Source: Kroppenstedtia sanguinis (GTDB taxonomy: Bacteria > Bacillota > Bacilli > Thermoactinomycetales > DSM-45169). Taken from it: a DNA stretch of 53,887 nucleotides. The notes below the pieces were generated by a model. The model was not told the origin of the DNA. It ran no database searches and saw only the letters and a program-made list of their open reading frames with translations. Shown here piece after piece: positions 8,122-15,592 of the stretch; position 1 is the stretch's first letter; the number at the start of each line of letters is the position of its first letter. The translations under genes were made by a program, and so were the position numbers. Location of the stretch: contig NZ_JBNPXF010000024.1 of the NCBI RefSeq assembly GCF_050433445.1, positions 1 to 53,887 on the forward strand, in the 5' to 3' direction.

Positions 8122-8706
8122 GTGGAGGAGGAATCGAATCATCGGAAAGCCCGGCTTCTTCGTTGGAACCTTTATCTCACTCAGTTGCTGGTTCTTCTGG
8201 TGGCTGTGGTTCTTCTTTGGCTTCAGGGTCGCTTGACAGCAGAATTGTGGCTTCCAGCAGGATGGAAGATGTGGGCAGTGGGTGTTGCTTCTGGTCTCGT
8301 GGTGGTGGCTTTCGATTGGATTCTTCAACGAGGGGTTTCTGAGGAACAATTGGATGACGGGGGACTCAACCGTTTGTTGTTTCAAAATCTCTCTTATGTG
8401 GAAATCTTGTGGGTCACAGCTTGGGTGGCGATCGGGGAAGAGATGCTGTTTCGGGGAGCGCTTCAGCACTGGTTGGGCATGATTGGTAGCAGTCTGCTTT
8501 TTACTCTGATTCATTTTCGGTATCTGAAGCAATGGATTCTGTTGGTCAGTCTCTTTGGGATCAGCTGTCTTTTGGCGGGGTTGACGGAATGGACGGGAAG
8601 TTTAACCCCTGCTGTAGTGGCACATTTCACCGTGGACGCCCTTTTGGGTTTCTCTATTCGAAAGGGGAGGGAGGCTGGAGGGGGCATGTTTTCAGAGGAG
8701 ACATGA
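8122..8706 (+). CDS. CPBP family intramembrane metalloprotease (YpbD-like)
   Basis: A 194-residue multi-pass membrane protein of the CAAX protease / bacteriocin-processing (Abi/CPBP) family. The EEMLFRG motif near residue 112 gives the diagnostic EExxxR, and later membrane segments hold the second-motif histidines (LIHFRYL and VVAHFTVDALLG). GTG 8122 lies eight bases after AAAGGGGG. Synteny with fer and mecA/ypbH identifies it as the counterpart of B. subtilis ypbD. Substrate unknown; CPBP proteins are proposed to cleave within or near membranes. Followed 18 bases later by another membrane protein gene, probably one operon. Confidence 0.82.
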   Translation: MEEESNHRKARLLRWNLYLTQLLVLLVAVVLLWLQGRLTAELWLPAGWKMWAVGVASGLVVVAFDWILQRGVSEEQLDDGGLNRLLFQNLSYVEILWVTAWVAIGEEMLFRGALQHWLGMIGSSLLFTLIHFRYLKQWILLVSLFGISCLLAGLTEWTGSLTPAVVAHFTVDALLGFSIRKGREAGGGMFSEET

Positions 8707-8724
8707 TATATTGAAAGGGAGGGG

Positions 8725-9129
8725 GTGGATGGGATCAGACTTTGGATGCGGGTGATTGTCGTATGGGGACTCGCTGGGTTCGCCGCGCTTTTGATGCCTA
8801 TGGGTTCCCGGTCGGTTCCTTCCTACTGGGAATATATCAATCTGGAGACTCTGTTTGCTGCAGGCCTGATCCTGCTAGCCGGGCGGCAAGTGATTAAGGT
8901 GTCCGCTAAATCGCTCTCCTATTTTCTGTATCTTCCGCTACCGATCAGCTCCCCAGTGCGTTGGCGTTTCCTGCTCCCTCTGGCGGTGGCTTGGGGAGCT
9001 GCACCTCTGCTCACTTTGCATATCCCGGTGGTCGGATGGGTGACCCTCCTGTTTTTTGCAGGGAGGGAAGCGATCAGCTGGAGAGAAAAACAGCTGGCGT
9101 TACGGGAAACTTTCCGTCAGTCATCTTGA
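8725..9129 (+). CDS. Small multi-pass membrane protein, unrecognised
   Basis: A 134-residue protein with about four hydrophobic segments (near residues 8-26, 43-54, 78-96 and 101-112) and a charged C-terminal tail. GTG 8725 follows GAAAGGGAGGGG closely. It sits where B. subtilis has ypbE/ypbF, but I see no clear likeness to either. It is probably co-transcribed with the CPBP protease gene 18 bases upstream. Its stop codon overlaps the -35 box of the tRNA-Ser promoter. No function is proposed. Confidence 0.6.
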   Translation: MDGIRLWMRVIVVWGLAGFAALLMPMGSRSVPSYWEYINLETLFAAGLILLAGRQVIKVSAKSLSYFLYLPLPISSPVRWRFLLPLAVAWGAAPLLTLHIPVVGWVTLLFFAGREAISWREKQLALRETFRQSS

Positions 9130-9153
9130 CAGGGACGGTGATTTTGTTATATC
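9126..9153 (+). promoter_or_regulatory. Promoter of tRNA-Ser
   Basis: TTGACA (9126-9131), a 16-base spacer and TATATC (9148-9153), ending 21 bases before the mature tRNA 5' end. Confidence 0.65.
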
Positions 9154-9174
9154 ACTTAAAGGTGTTTGTTTTGA

Positions 9175-9265
9175 GGAGAGGTGTCCGAGAGGTCGAAGGA
9201 GCACGATTGGAAATCGTGTAGGCGATCATATCGTCTCGAGGGTTCGAATCCCTCTCTCTCCGCCA
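9175..9265 (+). tRNA. tRNA-Ser (GGA anticodon)
   Basis: A 91-nt class II tRNA. The acceptor stem GGAGAGG pairs with TCTCTCC. The anticodon arm CACGA-TTGGAAA-TCGTG shows anticodon GGA (reads UCC/UCU). A long variable arm is followed by the T arm GAGGG-TTCGAAT-CCCTC, discriminator G and an encoded CCA. It reads the UCC codon that may be the specifier of the T-box at 4105-4375. Confidence 0.96.
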
Positions 9266-9283
9266 TCTGGGTGAAAAAAGACG

Positions 9284-9317
9284 GAATCCCGGTTGCGAAG
9301 TTCCGGGTTCTTTTTTT
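9284..9317 (+). terminator. Terminator after tRNA-Ser
   Basis: GAATCCCGG pairs with CCGGGTTC (one bulged T), followed by seven T. Confidence 0.82.
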
Positions 9318-9549
9318 ATAAGCTTTAAAACCAGGTGAGCTCCTCGCATGTCCAATTGGTTTTTGGTATGATGGATGCACGGAGTGAACGAGCCTTCCAG
9401 GTGGAGAGTAGGTCTCAACCTCAGGGGAGGATTGTACGGTTGTTCAAGCAGTGCGGTGAATGGGAAAAAGGAGACCTGAAACGCGTAACGAAGAGTGCTT
9501 CACCCTCATACGCTGTATTGTGCGGGTCTCCAGCGAGGGAGGGTAAACC

Positions 9550-10143
9550 ATGCGTGTCGAGCGACTCAGCCGAGACAAAATCCGCTTTTTTTTATCCATG
9601 GATGATCTGATGGAACGTGGGATTGAAAAAGAAGATATGTGGCGGGACATCCCAAAGGTACATGAACTATTCAATGATATGATGGATCAAGCCTACCAGG
9701 AACTTGGCTTTGAGATCTCAGGTCCTGTCGCTGTAGAAGTATTTGCCTTGCCAGCCCAGGGGATGGTGGTGGTGGTCTCTCGAGGAAGGACCCCATCTCG
9801 GGAGGAATTGGACGATCTGGACAGCGATGATATGTATGAATTGGAAGTGACACTGGAGGAAAGTGATCAGGTTGTCTTCCAATTTGCGGACTTTGAAGAT
9901 TTGGTACAGGCGGCAGACAGTCTTCATCGGCTGATCGGTTCTGGCGGCAGTGTTTATGCATACCGCGATCACTACTATCTCGTTCTCGACACGGAGATGG
10001 AAACAGAAACCCTCCAGAAGGGGATCGCTGTACTGTCTGAATACGGAGAGGCATCTACCTGTACCGAACACGTACTTGAGGAATATGGAAAAACTATCTG
10101 GGATGGGGATGCAATCGGGGAGATCGTCCGTTATTTCTATTGA
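9550..10143 (+). CDS. mecA: MecA/YpbH family ClpC adaptor protein
   Basis: A 197-residue adaptor that delivers substrates to the ClpCP protease; in B. subtilis MecA targets ComK. The N-terminus (MRVERLSRDKIRFFLS) is the substrate-binding domain, an acidic linker follows near residues 84-110, and the C-terminal half is the ClpC-binding domain. ATG 9550 follows GAGGGAGG. Position before gudB and ypdA, and length near 194, match the paralog YpbH (MecB) rather than the longer MecA (218), so the symbol is family-level. A strong terminator follows the stop codon. Confidence 0.9.
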   Translation: MRVERLSRDKIRFFLSMDDLMERGIEKEDMWRDIPKVHELFNDMMDQAYQELGFEISGPVAVEVFALPAQGMVVVVSRGRTPSREELDDLDSDDMYELEVTLEESDQVVFQFADFEDLVQAADSLHRLIGSGGSVYAYRDHYYLVLDTEMETETLQKGIAVLSEYGEASTCTEHVLEEYGKTIWDGDAIGEIVRYFY

Positions 10144-10153
10144 TTCGATTTTG

Positions 10154-10185
10154 ACGACCGCGGAAAAAACCGCGGTCGTTTTATA
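10154..10185 (+). terminator. Terminator of mecA/ypbH
   Basis: ACGACCGCGG and CCGCGGTCGT form a perfect 10-bp stem around six A, followed by TTTAT. It may also serve the convergent gene ending at 10187. Confidence 0.9.
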
Positions 10186-10186
10186 T

Positions 10187-10891
10187 TTATATCAGTTCGG
10201 TTCCGGTTATGCCAGCAGGAGCGTTGATAATCTGGTAATATTCCGTCTGTCGTAAACTCTTCCAGTCTCCTTCCCAGACTCCGGGGAATGCCCGCTGGGA
10301 AGACAGATGTTGGGTTCGGTGTTGTTGCAGAGCGTTCATGATTTGCCTGCGGAAGGGCGTCACCTCAACTCGGTGTGTGACTTCTGAGAGTGGAGTGGTG
10401 TGGACTCCAGGAAGAGGGGAGTCCGATTCGGGGATCACCGTATAGTACAAATGGATCTTCAATTCGTCGTCTAAGCGGGTGAGAGCTTCCCGGGTGGCTC
10501 GTTGGATGACTTGATGATCCGGGTGACCGGAAATTCCGTGAGGTGGAAAGGTGACCACAGCCTGGGGTGCTTCCAGTTGGATCTGGCGGGCAATCTCGTC
10601 CACCAATTGCTGAAAGGGGATCCTAGACAATCTTCCATCTCCGTAATCCCGCAGGATGACCCGGTCGATTCCCAAAACTTGAGCGGCTGCCTCCAGTTCC
10701 CGAGAACGAACTTCGCCTAATTCTTCTTGGGTGCACAGAGGTGGGTTGCCGGGCTTGCCCGCCTCTCCTCTCGTTGTGCAAAAGAGGACGATTTCGCAGT
10801 CTGACTGCAGGGCATATCGGGCGATCGTTCCGCCGGAGGCAAATGTTTCATCATCAGGATGGGCATAAATGAACATCAATTTTCTTTTCAT
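10187..10891 (-). CDS. PIG-L family deacetylase
   Basis: A 234-residue zinc-dependent N-deacetylase of the PIG-L/LmbE fold. The motif AHPDDE at residues 10-15 and GHPDH near residue 130 supply the metal ligands and catalytic Asp. Bacillota relatives include the bacillithiol enzymes BshB1/BshB2, which deacetylate GlcNAc-malate. The bacillithiol disulfide reductase homolog YpdA lies nearby at 12604, making that role plausible but unproven. ATG 10891 follows AAGGAGAGAG. A MITE inserted between this ribosome binding site and the divergent gudB gene probably displaced or replaced its promoter. Confidence 0.85.
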   Translation of the reverse strand: MKRKLMFIYAHPDDETFASGGTIARYALQSDCEIVLFCTTRGEAGKPGNPPLCTQEELGEVRSRELEAAAQVLGIDRVILRDYGDGRLSRIPFQQLVDEIARQIQLEAPQAVVTFPPHGISGHPDHQVIQRATREALTRLDDELKIHLYYTVIPESDSPLPGVHTTPLSEVTHRVEVTPFRRQIMNALQQHRTQHLSSQRAFPGVWEGDWKSLRQTEYYQIINAPAGITGTELI

Positions 10892-10905
10892 GGGACGCTC
10901 TCTCC

Positions 10906-11125
10906 TTCAGGGTCAGGTGTGTTGATTAGCTAAATTTTGGGTAGGAAATCAGGTCGAAATGGGGGGACGGTGAAGAGCCTTTACGCTCTTTGCAAGAGAT
11001 CGTAGTCTTCCCCCATTCCCGTCCCCTCAAGCGATATTTTGTGATGGGGGGCAATGGGAAGAACGAAAGGGTCATTTCGTTTCCGTCATCCACTTTATGG
11101 TTCATCAACAGCCCTCCTTCAGGGT
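10906..11125. mobile_element. MITE-like element C (about 204 bp) between the PIG-L gene and gudB
   Basis: TTCAGGGT occurs at 10906-10913 and 11118-11125 (identity extends to CTCCTTCAGGGT, 12 bases). The left end reads CAGGTGTGTTGATTAGC with AAATTTTGGG; the right end, reverse complemented, reads AGGGCTGTTGATGAACC. These are the same two terminus types as elements A and B, here in reverse order. The middle is different sequence with no credible gene. Confidence 0.75.
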
Positions 11126-11244
11126 TGATTATAACAAAAAAGAGGAAAAAGTCGGAATCGGAAATGGTGTTACCTTTCTTGTGTGAACTGGTGTATACTT
11201 GGATATGGATTGACGGGAATTATTTTTTTTTGAGGTGGTCAGGG

Positions 11245-12525
11245 ATGGAACAACAGTCGGAAGCCTCCAATCTGGAGCAAAAAGAAGAAAATCTGGATGT
11301 TCTCGTTTCCACGCAAACTGTCATTAAGCGGGCTCTGGATAAGCTGGGGTACCCCGAACAGGTTTACGAGTTATTAAAGGAACCGATGCGGCTGATGCGC
11401 GTTCGGATCCCGATCCGGATGGACGACGGCTCGGTTCAGGTTTTTACCGGCTACCGTGCGCAACACAATGATGCGGTCGGCCCTACCAAAGGGGGCGTTC
11501 GTTTTCACCCGGGGGTTACCGAAGGAGAAGTGAAGGCGCTTTCAATTTGGATGAGCCTGAAGGCTGGTATTGTGGATCTTCCCTACGGTGGGGGGAAAGG
11601 CGGGATTATCTGCGATCCCCGCAAGATGTCCTTCAGGGAATTGGAACGCCTTTCCCGAGGATATGTTCGCGCAATCAGTCAGATTGTGGGACCGACCAAG
11701 GATATTCCGGCTCCTGATGTGTTTACCAACTCCCAGATCATGGCCTGGATGATGGATGAATACAGCTTGATGAGGGAATTTGATTCGCCTGGATTCATCA
11801 CGGGTAAACCCTTGGTTCTCGGGGGCTCGCAAGGCAGAGAGACGGCGACGGCCAAAGGGGTAACCCTGATGATCCGGGAGGCGGCCAAGAAGCGGAATCT
11901 GTCTCTGGAAGGTGCCCGGGTCGTGATCCAGGGATTTGGAAACGCCGGCAGTTTTCTTGCCAAGTTCATGGCTGATTCTGGGGCCAAAGTGATCGGGATT
12001 TCGGATGCATATGGAGCTCTCCATGATGAGAAGGGTCTGGATATCGATTACTTGTTGGATCGTCGGGATTCCTTTGGAACCGTGACCAATCTGTTTAAGG
12101 AAACGATCACCAATGAGGAGCTTCTGGAACTGGATTGTGATATTCTGGTCCCTGCTGCGGTTGAAAATCAGATCACAGCGGCGAATGCCCACCGGATCCA
12201 GGCAGATATCCTAGTCGAAGCGGCCAACGGCCCCACGACTTTGGAAGCCACCCAGATATTGAGCGAGCGCGGAATTTTGCTGGTTCCGGATGTGCTGGCC
12301 AGTTCGGGTGGAGTGACTGTCTCCTATTTTGAATGGGTGCAAAATAACCAAGGCTACTACTGGTCTGAGGCAGAAGTCCTCCGGAAAATGGAGGATATTA
12401 TGGTGCAGTCCTTTGAGAATGTATACCAAACTGCTCAAACGAGGAAAGTAGATATGCGCTTGGCCGCTTATATGGTCGGAGTTCGCAAGATGGCGGAAGC
12501 CTCTCGTTTCCGTGGTTGGGTCTGA
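11245..12525 (+). CDS. gudB: NAD-specific glutamate dehydrogenase
   Basis: A 426-residue catabolic glutamate dehydrogenase converting glutamate to 2-oxoglutarate and ammonia. It shows KGGVRFHPGV, the catalytic-lysine region PYGGGKGGI near residue 116 and a Rossmann motif GFGNAGSF near residue 229. Length matches RocG/GudB (424-427). ATG 11245 follows TGAGGTGG; in-frame codons upstream run back through the MITE and are not coding. The gudB symbol follows synteny with ypdA. No internal duplication of the kind that inactivates B. subtilis 168 GudB is apparent. A possible promoter (TTACCT-18-TATACT) lies near 11169-11198. Confidence 0.93.
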   Translation: MEQQSEASNLEQKEENLDVLVSTQTVIKRALDKLGYPEQVYELLKEPMRLMRVRIPIRMDDGSVQVFTGYRAQHNDAVGPTKGGVRFHPGVTEGEVKALSIWMSLKAGIVDLPYGGGKGGIICDPRKMSFRELERLSRGYVRAISQIVGPTKDIPAPDVFTNSQIMAWMMDEYSLMREFDSPGFITGKPLVLGGSQGRETATAKGVTLMIREAAKKRNLSLEGARVVIQGFGNAGSFLAKFMADSGAKVIGISDAYGALHDEKGLDIDYLLDRRDSFGTVTNLFKETITNEELLELDCDILVPAAVENQITAANAHRIQADILVEAANGPTTLEATQILSERGILLVPDVLASSGGVTVSYFEWVQNNQGYYWSEAEVLRKMEDIMVQSFENVYQTAQTRKVDMRLAAYMVGVRKMAEASRFRGWV

Positions 12526-12540
12526 TTTTTCGAGGATGAC

Positions 12541-12587
12541 ACAGAAAGACATCCCGACGATGAAGGGGTGTTTTTCTGTTTTCTTTT
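12541..12587 (+). terminator. Probable terminator of gudB
   Basis: ACAGAAAGACATCCC can pair with GGGGTGTTTTTCTGT (imperfect), followed by TTTCTTTTC, ending just before the ypdA ribosome binding site. Confidence 0.6.
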
Positions 12588-12603
12588 CAAGGAGGTTAGT
12601 TGT

Positions 12604-13587
12604 GTGGAAGATGTGATCATTATCGGGGCAGGTCCCTGTGGTTTGTCTGCGGCTGTGGAAGCGAAACGACGGGGATTGAATCCGCTGGTGATTGAAAAAG
12701 GTTGTCTTCTTCAATCCGTTTACAGGTTCCCGGTGCATATGAAATTTTTCAGCACTCCAGAACTGCTGGAGATCGGCGGAGTTCCTTTTATCTCGACCGG
12801 TGAGAAACCCAACCGGTTGGAAGCCCTCAAATATTACCGGGCAGTGGCCAAAGCCTACGATCTGAGGATTCATCTTTATGAGAAGGTGACCGAGATCGAA
12901 AAGGAAGGGAAAAACTTTGTGGTCCGGACGGAAAAGGATGCTGGAAAACAACGCTATGTCTCGCCGCGGGTGGTAGTGGCGACGGGATATTACGATACTC
13001 CCAACCCGATGAATATTCCTGGGGAAGAGCTTTCCAAGGTTCACCACTATTACAAGGATGGTCATCCCTATTATGGATTGGATGTTCTTGTTATCGGCGG
13101 GAAGAACTCTGCTGTTGATGCGGCGATGGATCTGCAGCAGGCGGGAGCGAAAGTTACGATGGCCTATCGCCGGGAAGCCTTCCCAAACAGTGTGAAAGCT
13201 TGGGTGAAACCGGTGATTGAAAGTGCCATCGACAAGGGCTGGATCACTATGCATTGGAACACCGTGGTTCGGGAGATTCGGGAAAAAGAGGTGCTTCTCG
13301 AAACAGAGGGGGAGCTGTTTACGCTTAAAAACGATGTCGTGTTTGCGATGACAGGGTACCATCCCCAAACCGAGATGCTGGAGAGGTTGGGCGTGAGCCT
13401 AGATCCGAAAACAGGAGCCCCGATCTATGACCCGGACACAATGGAGACGGAAGTCCCCGGCTTATACATTGCTGGGGTGATCGTTGGTGGAAAGGATGCC
13501 AATTCCATCTTCATTGAAAATGGTCGTTTCCATGGTGGGAAAATCGTCGCCCACATCGAAAAGGAGAGGGGAGCGACGACTTCCTGA
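12604..13587 (+). CDS. ypdA: YpdA family bacillithiol disulfide reductase
   Basis: A 327-residue FAD/NADPH flavoprotein. The N-terminal dinucleotide motif is IIGAGPCGLSAA near residues 6-17; a second Rossmann motif, VIGGKNSAVDAA, lies near residue 166. The Cys in GPCG is the conserved active-site residue reported for YpdA proteins, which reduce oxidised bacillithiol with NADPH. GTG 12604 follows AAGGAGG by eight bases. It lies directly downstream of gudB as in B. subtilis. The companion bacillithiol synthesis genes are not in this window, apart from a possible PIG-L deacetylase. Confidence 0.9.
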   Translation: MEDVIIIGAGPCGLSAAVEAKRRGLNPLVIEKGCLLQSVYRFPVHMKFFSTPELLEIGGVPFISTGEKPNRLEALKYYRAVAKAYDLRIHLYEKVTEIEKEGKNFVVRTEKDAGKQRYVSPRVVVATGYYDTPNPMNIPGEELSKVHHYYKDGHPYYGLDVLVIGGKNSAVDAAMDLQQAGAKVTMAYRREAFPNSVKAWVKPVIESAIDKGWITMHWNTVVREIREKEVLLETEGELFTLKNDVVFAMTGYHPQTEMLERLGVSLDPKTGAPIYDPDTMETEVPGLYIAGVIVGGKDANSIFIENGRFHGGKIVAHIEKERGATTS

Positions 13588-13597
13588 CTCAAGGGTG

Positions 13598-14584
13598 TCA
13601 ACCTTGGGGATATTCTTTGAAAAAAGATTGCAACTGAGCCGGGTCCCGGCTCACATGAAGCGCGGCCATCAATTGGATCCGCGCTTTTTGTCCGTTTAAA
13701 CCGTTGGCAAAAATGAGACCCCATTCTTTCAATTGCTTTCCACCTCCGTCGTAACCATAAATATCTTCCACAAACCCATGATGACAACGGGAAACGAGGA
13801 CGGTGGGGATCCCTGAGTCCACTGCTTTTTTCAAACCGGGAAGCATGGTGGGAGGGAGATTTCCCTGTCCAAGGGCTTCCACGACCAATCCCTGGGCTCG
13901 GGCCTGCAAGGCAGCCTGGATCAACAGGTCATCGGTGCCAGCAGCCGCTTTGACTAGATATACTCCTTCCACGGGAGGTAGATGAGGGAATACTCGTCTG
14001 CGGCTGGGGGATTGGTGAAAAAGGATCTCTTTTTTGCTGATAGTTCCTACGGGCCCTTGAGAAGGCGACTGGAAGGTGGCCACATTGCTGGTATGTGTTT
14101 TGGTAACCCAGCGGGCAGCGTGGATCTCGTCATTGAAAACCACCAACGTTCCCTTCCCATGGGCTTGGGGGTGGGAAGCGACGCGAACGGCATTGACGAG
14201 ATTGAGGGGACCGTCTGCTCCCAACTCGTTTTGACTGCGCATCGCTCCGGTTACAATGACGGGCAGGTCGCCGGGAAGAGTCAGATCCAGATAGTAGGCA
14301 GTTTCCTCTAGCGTATCGGTGCCGTGAGTGACTACCACTCCATCGACATCTGGTTGGGAGAGATGGTGCATGACCCGTTGGCTAATTCGGTGCATCCACT
14401 GGGGTGTGATGTGAGGACTGGGCAAGTTACAGAAGTGGTCCATTTTCACTTGGATCCCGTAACGAGAAAGCAAGGGAAGAACCTGTTGCAGTCCTTCGGA
14501 ACCCAGTGGCTTCACAGCTCCCGTCCGTTCATCTTCTGTCATGGCGATAGTTCCGCCGGTGGTAAGGATCGTAATTTGTCTCAT
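13598..14584 (-). CDS. ansA: L-asparaginase, type I (cytoplasmic)
   Basis: A 328-residue asparaginase hydrolysing asparagine to aspartate and ammonia. Both active-site threonine motifs are present: TTGGTIA at residues 8-14 and VVTHGTDTLEETAYYL near residues 84-99. No signal peptide, so it is cytosolic. ATG 14584 follows AGAGGAG. It is convergent with ypdA, with only ten bases between stop codons and no obvious terminator there. With gudB it supports nitrogen release from amino acids. Confidence 0.93.
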   Translation of the reverse strand: MRQITILTTGGTIAMTEDERTGAVKPLGSEGLQQVLPLLSRYGIQVKMDHFCNLPSPHITPQWMHRISQRVMHHLSQPDVDGVVVTHGTDTLEETAYYLDLTLPGDLPVIVTGAMRSQNELGADGPLNLVNAVRVASHPQAHGKGTLVVFNDEIHAARWVTKTHTSNVATFQSPSQGPVGTISKKEILFHQSPSRRRVFPHLPPVEGVYLVKAAAGTDDLLIQAALQARAQGLVVEALGQGNLPPTMLPGLKKAVDSGIPTVLVSRCHHGFVEDIYGYDGGGKQLKEWGLIFANGLNGQKARIQLMAALHVSRDPAQLQSFFKEYPQG

Positions 14585-14870
14585 GGTTGTGTTCTCCTCT
14601 GGTTAATTTTTCTCTCCCATAGCGGTTTGGGGAATTTTAGGGCTGCTTTTGCAGACGGCCTAGATGGGGTTTCATTTTCGTTGTTCTAACGAAAACCGAA
14701 CCCTTACTGCAGAGCGCGGGGGAGGGAAGCGAAGGGAATCTAGTCAAGGCGATTTTTTCATCATGCTTTTAGTGGATCTTTCTTTCATTTTATAATAAGA
14801 TCTTGCGGTTATCGATCCGCTGTTTTGTTCATAATGAAGATGGAACCTGTCTGAATGGGGTGAAAGGTGA

Positions 14871-15035
14871 ATGGACGGTCGCCGGTACTTGGTGAAAATC
14901 CGTTGCAAGGAATGTGGAGAGTACTTTTTGTTGAAAGGCAGTATGAAGAAAGGAAGAGTGGAAACGGGCTTTAAGCAATGCATCTGTGATAATCGAAGTC
15001 CCTCGGGATTCGAAGTATCATCCGAGAGGTTGTAA
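14871..15035 (+). CDS. Small protein with four cysteines, possible zinc ribbon
   Basis: A 54-residue frame beginning MDGRRYLVKIRCKECGEYF. It has CxxC at residues 12-15 and CxC at 37-39, a spacing that could bind one zinc ion, and a basic middle. ATG 14871 follows GGGGTGAAAGGTGA, a usable ribosome binding site. A TATAAT lies near 14790, and a terminator follows four bases after the stop, so it looks like a self-contained transcription unit. I do not recognise the family. Confidence 0.6.
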   Translation: MDGRRYLVKIRCKECGEYFLLKGSMKKGRVETGFKQCICDNRSPSGFEVSSERL

Positions 15036-15039
15036 GTGG

Positions 15040-15067
15040 ACCGGCCTGCATAGGGTCGGTCTTTTTA
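15040..15067 (+). terminator. Terminator of the 54-residue protein gene
   Basis: ACCGGCC pairs with GGTCGGT over a 7-base loop, followed by CTTTTTATT. Confidence 0.78.
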
Positions 15068-15282
15068 TTGCATAAAGATAGGTTGTGGCGCTCAAACTAT
15101 CTGCGAAGAAACCAAGGGGAGGGAGTCGATCGGGATGGGGTTTCACATTTTGGTACCCAAGTTCTGATGAGTCGAAGACACTCTATGTGCAACCTAACCC
15201 TCCCTGTGACGACTTTTTCACAGAGCTTCTCGAACCGAAGAGTTTTGGGTGGAGCGGAGGACTCCCTCTTCTCCTCCAAGGA

Positions 15283-15578
15283 TGAGCACAGGGAGTCTAG
15301 GGGAGAAACTTATATTGGCAGGTGGCGGGGGCAGCGGTCATTCTAAACCGGATCGAGACTGTAATTCCCCAACAATATGTTCGGTGTGATTGGCGCTATT
15401 GCCGCCGTGGTCGACGGGCTGATGGGGTTGTCGTCGAAAATAGCGGTGGTGGATGTCATCCGGAGATAAGACCCGACGAGAAATACCCTGTATGACTTCA
15501 ATCCTGAAACAGCACTTCCGGTTGGATTTGGTCCTGTTCACAGGTGAAAAAATCGGGAAACATACTTTTTGTCAATAA
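15283..15578 (+). pseudogene. sleB: sleB remnant (spore cortex-lytic enzyme, hydrolase domain)
   Basis: Translating across shifting frames gives the C-terminal SleB hydrolase domain in order: ESRGETYIG, QVAGAAVILNRIET, FPNNMFGVI, AIAAVVDGLMGL, DPTRNTLYDFNPETA and finally KIGKHTFCQ followed by TAA at 15576-15578. Frameshifts separate most pieces, a stop (TAA at 15468-15470) interrupts the line before DPTRNT, and the signal peptide and peptidoglycan-binding domain are not recognisable upstream. It lies 14 bases before intact ypeB, the normal sleB-ypeB operon arrangement. The decay is visible directly; the assignment rests on known SleB sequence features. It cannot make a working enzyme. Confidence 0.88.
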
Positions 15579-15592
15579 GGAGTGATTCAGTC

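Noticed and set aside
9152..9418. Minus-strand frames across tRNA-Ser
   Set aside because: Shadow of the tRNA sequence (the familiar EGFEPS-type product), not a gene.
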